DNA of 64,000 bases from Allofranklinella schreckenbergeri (GTDB lineage Bacteria > Pseudomonadota > Gammaproteobacteria > Burkholderiales > Burkholderiaceae_C): NCBI RefSeq assembly GCF_003703475.1, contig NZ_RDQM01000013.1, positions 19,411-83,410 of the forward strand, read 5' to 3'. Below are positions 17,334 to 26,373 of the stretch, one piece after another. How positions within the stretch are numbered: the stretch's first letter is position 1; each line of letters begins with the position of its first letter. Below the pieces are notes generated by a model. That model worked only from the letters and a program-made list of their open reading frames with translations. It had not been told where the DNA came from and made no database searches. A program made the position numbers and the translations under genes.

Positions 17334-18419
17334 ATGCATTACTGGAGTGATGGCCTGGAGCAGTTAGAGCCTTACGTGCCGGGCGAGCAGCCCCGTGTGG
17401 CGGGCCTCATCAAACTCAACACCAACGAAAACCCCTATGGCCCGGCCCCTGAGGCGGTGCAGGCCATGGCGCAGGTGGCCCAGCAGGGCTTGCAGCTTTA
17501 CCCTGACCCTGCTTCGCAGGCGTTGTGCGAGGCCGTTGCGCGCCACCATGCGAAGCAGGGCATTGACAGTGCGCAAGTGTTTGCGGGCAATGGCTCGGAC
17601 GAAGTGCTGGCCCATGCCTTCCGCGCCTTCTTCGTGCGCGCTGGCCGTTCCCTGCTCATGCCCGACATCAGCTACAGCTTTTACGAGGTCTATGCCCGCC
17701 TGTTTGGCATCCCCGCCCGGCAGGTGCCGCTGCGCGCAGACTGGCGCATTGGCGTGGAGGATTACCTGGCCGTCGATCCCGCCCAATGTGCGGGCGTGGT
17801 CATCGCCAACCCCAACGCGCCCACGGGCATGGCGCTGTCGCTGGCGGACATCGAGCGCTTGCTGGAGCACTTCACGCAGCAAGTGGTGCTGATCGACGAA
17901 GCCTATGTGGATTTCGGCGCCGAATCGGCCCTGGCGCTGGTGCAGCGCTATCCCCAGCTTCTGGTGGTGCACACCCTCTCCAAATCCCGCGCGCTGGCAG
18001 GCCTGCGCGTGGGGCTGGCGTTTGGGCAAGCCGGGCTGATCGACGGCTTGCGCCGCGTCAAGGACAGTTTCAACTCCTACCCCCTGGGCCGTCTGGCGCA
18101 AGCCGGGGCGCAGGCTGCCTACGAGCACCACGCCTATTACGAGCGCACCATCGGCCAAGTCGTGGCCAGCCGCGAGGCGCTGGCGCAAGCGCTGCAACAG
18201 CGGGGGTTTGAGGTGCTGCCCTCCAAAGCCAACTTCCTGTTCGTGCGCCATCCGCAGCATGCCGGGGCCGACTTGCACGCCCAATTGCGCGAGCGCCGCG
18301 TGCTGGTGCGCCACTTTCGCAAGCCGCGCCTGCAAGACTTTTTGCGCATCACCATTGGCACGCCGCAACAGTGCCAGGCCCTGCTGCATGCGCTGGACGC
18401 CTGCTTGCAGCAGAGCTGA
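17334..18419 (+). CDS. hisC: Histidinol-phosphate aminotransferase
   Basis: PLP-dependent class II aminotransferase of 361 residues that makes histidinol phosphate from imidazole acetol phosphate. Motifs: KLNTNENPYGP near 25-35, NPNAPTG near 160, DEAYVDFG near 190 and the PLP lysine in HTLSKSRALAGLR near 220, with RITIGT near the end. The start MHYWSDGLEQLEPYVPGEQP matches the second HisC type found in Burkholderia relatives. It lies 50 bases after the CbiB-like gene, so a CobC-type role cannot be fully excluded; it is 33 kb from hisB-hisH-hisA. Confidence 0.88.
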   Translation: MHYWSDGLEQLEPYVPGEQPRVAGLIKLNTNENPYGPAPEAVQAMAQVAQQGLQLYPDPASQALCEAVARHHAKQGIDSAQVFAGNGSDEVLAHAFRAFFVRAGRSLLMPDISYSFYEVYARLFGIPARQVPLRADWRIGVEDYLAVDPAQCAGVVIANPNAPTGMALSLADIERLLEHFTQQVVLIDEAYVDFGAESALALVQRYPQLLVVHTLSKSRALAGLRVGLAFGQAGLIDGLRRVKDSFNSYPLGRLAQAGAQAAYEHHAYYERTIGQVVASREALAQALQQRGFEVLPSKANFLFVRHPQHAGADLHAQLRERRVLVRHFRKPRLQDFLRITIGTPQQCQALLHALDACLQQS

Positions 18420-18556
18420 GCCAGTAGCGCGGCTTGGAAATGGAATTAATCTCACGCGCAACCAAACCGCATCTGTGGGGGCTTGCGCGCCAGCGCTTGG
18501 GTTTGAGGGGCGAGCTGGCCGACAATGGCGGCCGTTTCTTTTTCGGGGCTGTAAAA

Positions 18557-18634
18557 TTTTACCAATCAAAGGAAATGAAACAATGCTGTTTCGGCATGAT
18601 GTGATTGATGTATATTTTCCTTTGATTGGTTGAT
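18557..18634 (+). repeat. Intergenic palindromic element, copy 5
   Basis: The outer arms form a perfect 15-bp inverted repeat ACCAATCAAAGGAAA / TTTCCTTTGATTGGT. The core is ATGCTGTTTCGGCATGATG, with ATGC/GCAT able to pair across the TGTTTCG loop. It precedes the bacterioferritin gene by about 40 bases and may affect its leader. Confidence 0.88.
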
Positions 18635-18676
18635 TTGCTTGATGTTTTGCCGCCCCATGACCAATGCGAGAACCCC

Positions 18677-19165
18677 ATGAACGCTGAACCCCAAGTCATG
18701 CACCATTTGCAGGCCCCGCTCAAACTCCTGCTGACCCACATCAACCAGACCTTTGTGCATTACCGCATGCTCAAGCATTGGGGGCTGGATGTGCTGGGCA
18801 AGGCCGAATACAAAGCCTCCATCAAGGCGATGAAGGAGTGCGACGATTTGATGGAGCGGATTTTTCTCCTCGATGGCCTGCCCAATTTGCAAGATCTGGG
18901 CAAGCTGCGCATTGGCGAGGATGTGCCGGAAATTCTCGAATGCGATTTGGCCCTGGAGCAAGAGCTGCAAACCACGCTCAAGGCGGGCGTGGCGCATTGC
19001 GAGAGCGTGCACGATTTCGTCTCGCGCGAGCTGCTCGAGGGTTTGCTCGATGAGGCCGAGGAGCGCATCGATTTTCTGGAAACCCAATTGGGCTTGATCG
19101 AGCAAATGGGCCTGCAAAACTACCAGCAGGCGCAAATGAGCGAAATGGGCGAATCAGGCCATTGA
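18677..19165 (+). CDS. Bacterioferritin subunit with lost ferroxidase centre
   Basis: Ferritin-like iron-storage subunit of 162 residues that aligns without gaps to E. coli Bfr over residues 1-155. The haem-ligating Met52 is kept, as is Glu94. The other five di-iron ligands are changed: Glu18 to Leu, Glu51 to Ala, His54 to Glu, Glu127 to Ala, His130 to Arg; Tyr25 is Thr. So it probably cannot oxidise iron alone but can bind haem, like the haem-type partner in two-subunit bacterioferritins such as Magnetospirillum Bfr. No partner gene lies in the window. The start MNAEPQV fits the family; the ribosome-binding site is weak. The gene is flanked by facing repeat copies 5 and 6. Confidence 0.92.
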   Translation: MNAEPQVMHHLQAPLKLLLTHINQTFVHYRMLKHWGLDVLGKAEYKASIKAMKECDDLMERIFLLDGLPNLQDLGKLRIGEDVPEILECDLALEQELQTTLKAGVAHCESVHDFVSRELLEGLLDEAEERIDFLETQLGLIEQMGLQNYQQAQMSEMGESGH

Positions 19166-19257
19166 CTTGGGCCATTGATTTGGGGCATTGATAGCCCACG
19201 CCATGCGGCCAGGCCAGCCAGGCGCGGCGGTTTGCGCAGCCCGCGCGCCTGGTTTTC

Positions 19258-19338
19258 ATTTTCCACATAAGGAAAATTTGCTTTATGCATGTCATGCCGA
19301 AAAATGGCATTTTTATTGCCTATTGAATGGTAAAAAAG
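19258..19338 (-). repeat. Intergenic palindromic element, copy 6 (reverse)
   Basis: On the minus strand: left arm ACCATTCAATAGGCAATAAA, core ATGCCATTTTTCGGCATG with ATGCC/GGCAT pairing, right arm TTTTCCTTATGTGG. It lies between the bacterioferritin gene and glnD and faces copy 5. Confidence 0.8.
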
Positions 19339-19405
19339 GGGCGATCCAGCGCTCTGGGGTTACACTCTCGCCCTTTTTGCTGTCCAGCCCTGCGCTTGCC
19401 CCGCC

Positions 19406-22048
19406 ATGATCGACTCTGCCGCCGCCCCTACGCCGCTGCCCGCCTTGCCTGCTTTGCGCGCGCATTACCAGCAGCAGAAAAAAGCCATCGTCGATAGCCT
19501 GCTCCAACCCGGGCGCCCGCGCAGGCGCATCCAGTCACTGCTGCGCCTGCTGGCCGAGCACACCGACAAACTGCTGCGCCAGCTCTGGCAGCAGGCCGAT
19601 TTGCCGGGCGATTTGGCGCTGCTGGCGGTGGGCGGTTATGGGCGCAATGGCTTGTTCCCCGCTTCGGATGTGGACGTGATGCTGTTGCTGCCAGCCGGGC
19701 ACCGCATCGATGAAGGCAGCGTGCTGCAAGCGCAGATTGAGCAGTTCGTCAGCAGTTGCTGGGATGTGGGGCTGGAGATCGGCTTCAGCGTGCGCACGCA
19801 GCCTGAGGCGCTGGCGATGGCGCAAAGCGACATCACGGTGCAAACCACCATGCTGGAATCGCGCTGGGTCGCTGGCGACAAGGCGTTGGCCGAGTCGTTT
19901 GCCGGGCACTTTCGCCGCAGCCTGGATGGGCTGGCCTTCTTCCGCGCCAAGATGCTGGAGATGCGCCAGCGCCACGCCAAATACGAGCACACGCCCTATG
20001 CGCTGGAGCCTAACTGCAAAGAATCGCCCGGTGGCCTGCGCGATTTGCACATCATCATGTGGATGGCGCGCGCGGCGGGGCTGGGCAGCAGTTGGGATGC
20101 GCTGGCCGCTAGCGGCGTGGCCACGGCGCTGGAGGCGCGCCGACTGGCCGCGTGCGAGGCCGAGCTAAGCCTGATCCGCGCGCGCTTGCATGCCGTCTCG
20201 GGCCGCCATGAGGACCGGCTCATCTTTGATTTGCAAACGGCGGTGGCCCAGCTGTTTGGCTTTCAGACGGGCAAAGGCATGCGCGCCAGCGAGCGACTGA
20301 TGCGCCAGTACTACTGGTGCGCCAAGGCGGTGACGCAGCTCAATCAGATTTTGCTGCTCAATATCGAGGAGCGCCTGGACCCGCACGCCGGGCAGATGCG
20401 GCCCATCAATGCGCGGTTTTTCGACAAGGGCGGAATGATCGAAGTGGCGCAGGACGATTTGTACGAGCGCCAGCCCCATGCGATTTTGGAAACCTTCTTG
20501 CTCTACCAAAGCCAGCCCAGCCTGAAGGATCTCTCCGCGCGCACCCTGCGCGCGCTCTACAACTCACGCCATGTGATGGACAGCGCTTTTCGCCACGACA
20601 GCGCCAATCGCCGCATGTTCATGCAAATTCTCCAGCAGCCCGAGGGCATCACCCACGCGCTGCGGCTGATGAACCGCACCTCCGTGCTGGGGCGGTATTT
20701 GTGGGATTTCCGGCGCATCGTGGGGCAGATGCAGCACGACTTGTTCCACGTTTACACCGTCGATCAGCACATCCTCATGGTGGTGCGCAACATGCGGCGC
20801 TTCTTCATCGCCGAGCACGCGCACGAATACCCCTACTGCTCCACATTGGCGGCAGGCTGGGACAAGCCCTGGATCCTGTACCTGGCCGCCTTGCTGCACG
20901 ACATCGGCAAAGGGCGCGGGGGCGATCACTCCGAAATCGGTGCGCGCATTGCCAAGCGCTTTTGCCAATCCCACGGCGTGGCCCGCGCCGATGCCGATTT
21001 GGTGATCTTTCTGGTGCGCCAGCATTTGCTCATGAGCCAAGTGGCGCAAAAGCAGGATTTGAGCGATCCGGATGTGATCGCCGCCTTTGCGCAAAAAGTG
21101 GGCAGCGAGCGCTATCTCACCGCGCTGTACCTGCTCACCGTGGCCGACATCCGTGGCACCAGCCCCAAAGTCTGGAATGCCTGGAAAGGCAAGCTGCTCG
21201 AAGACCTGTACCGCGCCACTGCACGTTTGCTCGGTGGCAGCCAGCCCGATCCGCAAGCGCAGACGGAAATGCACAAAAGTCAGGCCCGCGCCCTGCTGCA
21301 ACACGACGCCGCGTGCGAAGGCCAGCCTTGGCAGGCCTGCCTGCAAGCCTTCTGGCAACGGCTGAATTCGGGCTACTTCATGCGTCACAGCGCCGATGAG
21401 CTGGCCTGGCATGCGCGCCATCTGGCGGCGCTGCCCCCGCCCAGTGCGCAGGCGCCGCACCCGCCCATTGTGCTGGCGCGCCAATCGGCGCTGGGCGAGG
21501 GGTTGCAAGTGGCGATTTACGCCTCCGACCGTGCCGACCTGTTTGCCCGCATCGTCAGCTATTTCGATCAGGCCGAATACGAAATTCTGGATGCGCGCAT
21601 TCACACCACCAGCGATGGCTACGCGCTGGATACCTTCCAGGTGGCGCTGCAATACACCGACGATGCACAGGCACAGGCCCGATCTGTGGAGCGCGACTTG
21701 GCGCAGGCCTTGCAAGGCCCGGCGTTGTGCCAGCCGCTGCCCCAACCGCGCGCGCGCCGGGTTTCGCGTCGGGCGCGGCATTTCCCCGTGCCCGTGCGCA
21801 TTCGGCTGGAGCCAGACGACAAGGCCGAGCACTGGCTGCTGTCGGTGTCGGCGGCCGATCGCCTGGGCCTGCTGTACGACATCGCCTGGACTTTGGCCCA
21901 GCACCGGCTCAGCGTGCATCTGGCCAAAATCGCCACGCTGGGCGAGCGCGCGGAAGACAGCTTTCTGATCCAGGGCGAGCTGCTGCGCAGCCTGAATGGC
22001 CAGCGCTTGCTGGAGCAGCAATTGAGCCAGCGCTGCCAGGCGGCTTGA
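19406..22048 (+). CDS. glnD: Bifunctional PII uridylyltransferase/uridylyl-removing enzyme
   Basis: GlnD senses glutamine and adds or removes UMP on PII proteins to control nitrogen assimilation. The 880-residue length and domain order fit: nucleotidyltransferase with VGGYGRNGLFPASDVDVML near 75-93, a GlnD helical linker with CKESPGGLRDLH near 205, the HD domain with LLHDIGKGRGGDHSE near 495, and two C-terminal ACT domains starting near 700 and 800 (DRLGLLYDIAWTL). All key residues look intact. It is a single gene after repeat copy 6, and its 3' end is followed by a GC-rich hairpin region before ompR. Confidence 0.97.
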   Translation: MIDSAAAPTPLPALPALRAHYQQQKKAIVDSLLQPGRPRRRIQSLLRLLAEHTDKLLRQLWQQADLPGDLALLAVGGYGRNGLFPASDVDVMLLLPAGHRIDEGSVLQAQIEQFVSSCWDVGLEIGFSVRTQPEALAMAQSDITVQTTMLESRWVAGDKALAESFAGHFRRSLDGLAFFRAKMLEMRQRHAKYEHTPYALEPNCKESPGGLRDLHIIMWMARAAGLGSSWDALAASGVATALEARRLAACEAELSLIRARLHAVSGRHEDRLIFDLQTAVAQLFGFQTGKGMRASERLMRQYYWCAKAVTQLNQILLLNIEERLDPHAGQMRPINARFFDKGGMIEVAQDDLYERQPHAILETFLLYQSQPSLKDLSARTLRALYNSRHVMDSAFRHDSANRRMFMQILQQPEGITHALRLMNRTSVLGRYLWDFRRIVGQMQHDLFHVYTVDQHILMVVRNMRRFFIAEHAHEYPYCSTLAAGWDKPWILYLAALLHDIGKGRGGDHSEIGARIAKRFCQSHGVARADADLVIFLVRQHLLMSQVAQKQDLSDPDVIAAFAQKVGSERYLTALYLLTVADIRGTSPKVWNAWKGKLLEDLYRATARLLGGSQPDPQAQTEMHKSQARALLQHDAACEGQPWQACLQAFWQRLNSGYFMRHSADELAWHARHLAALPPPSAQAPHPPIVLARQSALGEGLQVAIYASDRADLFARIVSYFDQAEYEILDARIHTTSDGYALDTFQVALQYTDDAQAQARSVERDLAQALQGPALCQPLPQPRARRVSRRARHFPVPVRIRLEPDDKAEHWLLSVSAADRLGLLYDIAWTLAQHRLSVHLAKIATLGERAEDSFLIQGELLRSLNGQRLLEQQLSQRCQAA

Positions 22049-22210
22049 CCTGGCCTGGCACCGCTGGCAGGCCTGTTCCAACCTGCCTGCCAGCGGGCAG
22101 GGCAGACAAGCGAAAGAAATGTAACATTTATTTAAATCAATGAGTTGGCCGTTATTTTTCGAGCGGAAAGTGGCGAGAATCCGCCCCTGTTACAAACGCC
22201 GGAGCCAGCC

Positions 22211-23020
22211 ATGAGCAGCGAAGCCAAAACCGCCAACACCGTCCCAGCCGCCAATGCGCAAGAGAACGTGCTGATCAAAGACTCGGAGGAAACCACGACC
22301 GCTGGCCGTGGCGACAAGATTCTGGTGGTCGATGACGATGCCCGCATCCGCGACTTGCTGCGCCGCTACCTCACGCAGGAAGGCTTCGAGGTCATGGTGG
22401 CCGAAGATGGCAAATCGCTCAATCGCGTGATGCTGCGCGAAACCTTTGATTTGATCGTGCTGGATTTGATGTTGCCGGGCGAGGATGGCCTCTCCATCTG
22501 CCGCCGCCTGCGCGGCAACAACGACCGCACGCCCATCATCATGCTGACGGCCAAGAGTGAGGATGTGGACCGCATCGTTGGCCTGGAAGTGGGCGCCGAC
22601 GATTACGTGGGCAAGCCCTTTAATCCGCGCGAGCTGCTGGCGCGCATCCACGCCGTGTTGCGCCGCCGCCCCACGATGGAGGCGCCCGGCGCGCCCGCTG
22701 GCGACAACGCCGTCGTGGCCTTTGGCTCGTTCGTGTTCGACATGGGAGCGCGCACGCTGCATAAAAACGGGCAGGAACTGCCGCTGACGACGGGCGAATT
22801 CGCCATGCTCAAAGCCCTGGTGCGCCACCCGCGCCAGCCGCTGTCGCGCGAGAAACTGGCGTTGCTGGCGCGCGGGCGCGAGTTCGAGCCGTTTGATCGC
22901 AGCCTGGATGTGCAAGTCTCCAGGCTGCGCAAGCTGGTGGAGGAAGATGCCACTTCCCCGCGCTACATCCAGACCGTTTGGGGCGTGGGCTATGTGTTTG
23001 TGCCCGATGGCAATAATTGA
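22211..23020 (+). CDS. ompR: OmpR-type response regulator
   Basis: Two-component transcription factor of 269 residues. A 35-residue Ala/Thr-rich head precedes the receiver domain (DDDAR, phosphorylated Asp in LDLMLPGEDG, Lys in GKPFNPRELL), then a winged-helix domain (LTTGEFAMLKAL, DVQVSRLRKLVEED, RYIQTVWGVGYVF). The order and the partner kinase support OmpR itself. GTAACAT, the half-site core typical of OmpR targets, occurs 84 bases upstream of the start, so self-regulation is possible but unproven. The start MSSEAKTAN was chosen over an earlier ATG because it follows a GGAGCC site. Confidence 0.9.
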   Translation: MSSEAKTANTVPAANAQENVLIKDSEETTTAGRGDKILVVDDDARIRDLLRRYLTQEGFEVMVAEDGKSLNRVMLRETFDLIVLDLMLPGEDGLSICRRLRGNNDRTPIIMLTAKSEDVDRIVGLEVGADDYVGKPFNPRELLARIHAVLRRRPTMEAPGAPAGDNAVVAFGSFVFDMGARTLHKNGQELPLTTGEFAMLKALVRHPRQPLSREKLALLARGREFEPFDRSLDVQVSRLRKLVEEDATSPRYIQTVWGVGYVFVPDGNN

Positions 23021-23180
23021 ACGGTAGCTGGGGGCAGGGCGAGGTGGCGAGCATCGCTCTGTTACGAAACCCTCTAATTTGTACCAAAATCTTTCAATAC
23101 CCAGGCAGCCCGGCTATGATCGCGAGCTGCCTTTTTCATGGGCAAAAGGCATGGGCAGACGAGAAAAGCACCGATACGAC

Positions 23181-24650
23181 ATGGACGATTACGACGCACA
23201 CGATGCCGAGAGCCATCGCTCGCGCCACAGGCGCATTCGCGTCAGTCTGTTTTGGCGCACGTTCATCTTGCTGACGCTGTTGCTATTGCTCTCCAGCCTG
23301 GTGTGGCTGCAATCGTTTCGTGCGCTGGAGTTTGAGCCGCGCACGCTGTACACGGCGCAGCAAATTGCCACCATGGTCAACCTCAGCCGCGCGGGCTTGA
23401 CCCACTCGGATGCCATTGCCCGCGTCTCACTGCTCAAAACGCTCTCCGAGCAAGAGGGCATGCGCATCCAGCCGCACGAGCCGGCAGACACCTATGTGCT
23501 GATGACGGATACGGCGCTGGGCAACAAATTGACCGAAACGCTGCGCAGCCGCCTGGGTACGGAGACTTTGGTCGCCAAATCCGTCAATGGCGTGCCGGGG
23601 CTGTGGGTGAGTTTTCGCCTGGGTGATGACTACACCTGGTTGCTCATGGACAGCTCCCGCATGGCGCCCCTGGGCCGTCGCACCATGCTGCTGTGGCTGG
23701 CCATGGGCGTGGTGATCTCGCTGGCGGGCGCGGCCATCATCACGCGCTTGCTCAATAAACCCATCGAAGCGCTGCGCAACGCCACCTACCGCCTGCAATA
23801 CGAGGGCGATTTCAACAACAGCCAGCTCAACGAGGAGGTGGCCACCAGCGAAATCCGCCAGCTCAACATTGGCTTTAACCGCATGGCCGAGCAGCTCTCC
23901 AAGGTTGAGCAGGACAGGGCCGTGATGCTGGCGGGCATTTCGCACGACTTGCGCACGCCGCTGGCGCGCCTGCGGTTGGAGACGGAAATGAGCGTGGCCG
24001 ATGAAATCGCGCGCGAGCACATGGTGGCCGACATCGTGCAGTTGGATGCCATCATCGACAAATTCATGGATTACGCGCGCCCTGTCTCGGGCGTGCGCAG
24101 CAGCGTCAACCTGCAAGCCATCGTTGCCAACTGCGTGTTTTCCATTCTGGAGTTTGGCGAGATGGAGGTGCAAAGCCAGGTGCCGGCGGATTTGTACGTG
24201 TACGCCGATGAGATCGAGCTCTCGCGCGTCATCACCAACTTGCTGGAGAACGCGCGCCGCTACGGCAAAACGCCGGGCGAGGACTTCATCCGCGTGGAAA
24301 TCACCGCCACCGTCTTGCCCGAAAAAGACCACAAATTCGTGCTGCTGCGCATCCGCGACTATGGCCCGGGCGTTTCGCAGACGGAGCTGAACAATCTGCT
24401 CAAACCCTTTTTCCGCGGCGACAGCGCACGCACCTCGGCCGCGGGGGCCGGGCTGGGGCTGTCCATTGTGGACAAGACCATCCAGCGCATGGGCGGGCGG
24501 TTTGCCATCACCAATGCGACGGGAGGCGGCACGGGCCTGGTGGCGCATATCCGGCTCGACCGCGCCCCCAGCAACAAGCAGTGGCAGGAAGAACAGCGCT
24601 TGCAACGGCCCAAGGTCAAGCGCACCTCGTTCACACCGACGACTTACTGA
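23181..24650 (+). CDS. envZ: EnvZ-type sensor histidine kinase
   Basis: Membrane sensor kinase of about 489 residues that pairs with the upstream OmpR-type regulator. First membrane helix LFWRTFILLTLLLLLSSLVW, a periplasmic domain of about 110 residues, second helix TMLLWLAMGVVISLAGAAII, HAMP linker, phosphoacceptor His in ISHDLRTPLARL, N-box NLLENARRYG, G-boxes DYGPGV and GAGLGLSIVDK. The start is uncertain: ATG codons also exist 10 and 34 codons upstream; I chose MDDYDAHDAESH as the nearest to the helix that leaves a normal cytoplasmic tail. It ends exactly where repeat copy 7 begins. Confidence 0.9.
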   Translation: MDDYDAHDAESHRSRHRRIRVSLFWRTFILLTLLLLLSSLVWLQSFRALEFEPRTLYTAQQIATMVNLSRAGLTHSDAIARVSLLKTLSEQEGMRIQPHEPADTYVLMTDTALGNKLTETLRSRLGTETLVAKSVNGVPGLWVSFRLGDDYTWLLMDSSRMAPLGRRTMLLWLAMGVVISLAGAAIITRLLNKPIEALRNATYRLQYEGDFNNSQLNEEVATSEIRQLNIGFNRMAEQLSKVEQDRAVMLAGISHDLRTPLARLRLETEMSVADEIAREHMVADIVQLDAIIDKFMDYARPVSGVRSSVNLQAIVANCVFSILEFGEMEVQSQVPADLYVYADEIELSRVITNLLENARRYGKTPGEDFIRVEITATVLPEKDHKFVLLRIRDYGPGVSQTELNNLLKPFFRGDSARTSAAGAGLGLSIVDKTIQRMGGRFAITNATGGGTGLVAHIRLDRAPSNKQWQEEQRLQRPKVKRTSFTPTTY

Positions 24651-24733
24651 TTTTTTACAAATCAAAAGTAAAAAATATCATCATATTTCGGCATGTTGGT
24701 ATTGAAGTCATTTTTCTTGTTATGTAAAAAATG
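24651..24733 (+). repeat. Intergenic palindromic element, copy 7
   Basis: Starts one base after the envZ stop. Left arm TTACAAATCAAAAGTAAAAA, core ATTTCGGCATGTTGG, right arm CATTTTTCTTGTTATGTAA. The outer TTACA/TGTAA pairs. Confidence 0.85.
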
Positions 24734-24789
24734 TGTGATCGGCCAGGCGGGCATGCGCTGCCCACTACAATGACGCCCCCTTTGACCAG

Positions 24790-24814
24790 CCCCCTCGCTT
24801 GACGAGGGGGTTTT
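24790..24814 (+). terminator. Terminator between envZ and rlmD
   Basis: An 8-bp stem (CCCCCTCG / CGAGGGGG) with a 5-base loop followed by TTTT. It is 20 bases before the rlmD start, so it probably ends the ompR-envZ transcript, or acts as an attenuator for rlmD. Confidence 0.7.
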
Positions 24815-24834
24815 GCCTTTGCCCCACAAATACC

Positions 24835-26343
24835 ATGTCCACACCCGCCATCCCCCCCGCGAGCGAGCCGCAATGGCCCGCCCACGCCTTGCATATCGAC
24901 TCTTTGGACATGGAGGCGCAGGGCGTGGCGCACCGCGATGGCAAAGTCGTCTTTGTGGAAGGGGCGCTGGCCGGTGAAGTCGTCACCGCCAGCACCGTGC
25001 GCCGCAAAAACAACTGGGAAAAGGCCACGCTCGATGGGGTGCTGCGCGAATCCTCCCAGCGGGTGCGGCCGCATTGCCCGCATTTCGGCCTGCACCAGGG
25101 CGCGTGCGGCGGCTGCAAGATGCAGCACCTCACGCCCAGCGCGCAACTGGCCGTCAAGCAGCGCGTGCTGGAAGACAACCTCTGGCACCTGGGCAAAGTG
25201 CGGGCCGAGCGCATCCTGCGCCCCATCCAGGGGCCGGACTGGGGCTACCGCTGGCGCGCGCGCCTGTCGGTGCGCTATGTGCCCAAAAAAGGCGTGGTGC
25301 TGGTGGGCTTTCACGAGCGCAAAAGCCGCTACATCGCCGACATGGGCACATGCCCCATCCTGCCGCCTGCCGTGGATGCCCTGCTGATGCCGCTGCGCGC
25401 GCTCATCGCCAGCCTGGATGCGCGTGACACCTGCCCGCAAATCGAGCTGGCGTGTGGCGATGCCGTCACCGCGCTGGTGCTGCGCCACCTGGAGCCGCTG
25501 GGCGAAGCCGATCTGCAGCGCCTGCGCGACTTCGCCGCGCGCCACCCCTTCATCCAATGGTGGTTGCAACCCAAAGGGCCGGATACCGTGCATCTGCTCG
25601 ACGCCCAACCGCCCGAGCGCGGCCTAGCCTATGCCCTGCCGGAATTTGGCATCCGCATGCCCTTTCGGCCCACCGACTTCACCCAGGTCAACCCCCACAT
25701 CAACCGCGTACTGGTGGCGCGGGCCTTGCAATTGCTGGCCGTGCAGCGCCACGAGCGCGTGATCGACTGGTTTTGCGGCCTGGGCAATTTCAGCCTGCCC
25801 TTGGCCACGCAAGCGGCCCAGGTGCTGGGCATTGAAGGCAGCGATGCGCTGGTGGCGCGCGCGCAGGCCAATTGGCAGGCCAACCAGCAAACGCGCGCCA
25901 GCCAGGGCCTGCGTGCGCTGGCGCCCGCCCAATTCGTGGCGCGCAATTTGTTCAACATGACCCCGGAGCTGCTGCAAACCGATGGCGTGGCCGACCGCTG
26001 GCTGGTCGATCCACCGCGCGAAGGCGCTTTTGCGCTGGCCAAAGCCCTGGCCGACATCCACCAGCAGCGCAGCGGCCAGGCAGGGCAGGGCGGCGCGGCA
26101 CAGGCCCAAGCCCAAGCCCAAGCCCAAGGGGAGGAGGGCACAGCCGCGCAAGCGTTTGACGACAACCCCGCCTGGCAACCGCCTGCGCGCATCGTGTACG
26201 TCAGTTGCAACCCCGCCACGCTGGCCCGCGATGCGGGCTTGCTGGTGCACCAGGCTGGCTACCGCTGCTCGGCCGCTGGCGTGGTCAACATGTTCCCGCA
26301 CACGGCGCATGTGGAAAGCATCGCGGTGTTCGACCGCGTTTGA
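24835..26343 (+). CDS. rlmD: 23S rRNA (uracil-5-)-methyltransferase RlmD
   Basis: SAM-dependent enzyme methylating a uridine of 23S rRNA. Length 502. An N-terminal TRAM domain ([19 protein letters not shown]) is followed by the iron-sulphur cluster cysteines ([18 protein letters not shown]), the SAM fold ([14 protein letters not shown]) and the catalytic nucleophile in [12 protein letters not shown]. Between the DPPREGAF motif and the catalytic cysteine there is an unusual low-complexity insert built on alternating Ala-Gln, encoded by a 6-base tandem repeat near 26100-26130. The start MSTPAIPP follows a terminator by 20 bases. Confidence 0.94.
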   Translation: MSTPAIPPASEPQWPAHALHIDSLDMEAQGVAHRDGKVVFVEGALAGEVVTASTVRRKNNWEKATLDGVLRESSQRVRPHCPHFGLHQGACGGCKMQHLTPSAQLAVKQRVLEDNLWHLGKVRAERILRPIQGPDWGYRWRARLSVRYVPKKGVVLVGFHERKSRYIADMGTCPILPPAVDALLMPLRALIASLDARDTCPQIELACGDAVTALVLRHLEPLGEADLQRLRDFAARHPFIQWWLQPKGPDTVHLLDAQPPERGLAYALPEFGIRMPFRPTDFTQVNPHINRVLVARALQLLAVQRHERVIDWFCGLGNFSLPLATQAAQVLGIEGSDALVARAQANWQANQQTRASQGLRALAPAQFVARNLFNMTPELLQTDGVADRWLVDPPREGAFALAKALADIHQQRSGQAGQGGAAQAQAQAQAQGEEGTAAQAFDDNPAWQPPARIVYVSCNPATLARDAGLLVHQAGYRCSAAGVVNMFPHTAHVESIAVFDRV

Positions 26344-26373
26344 CAATCGCCGACCGTCCCTGTATTTCGCCCC

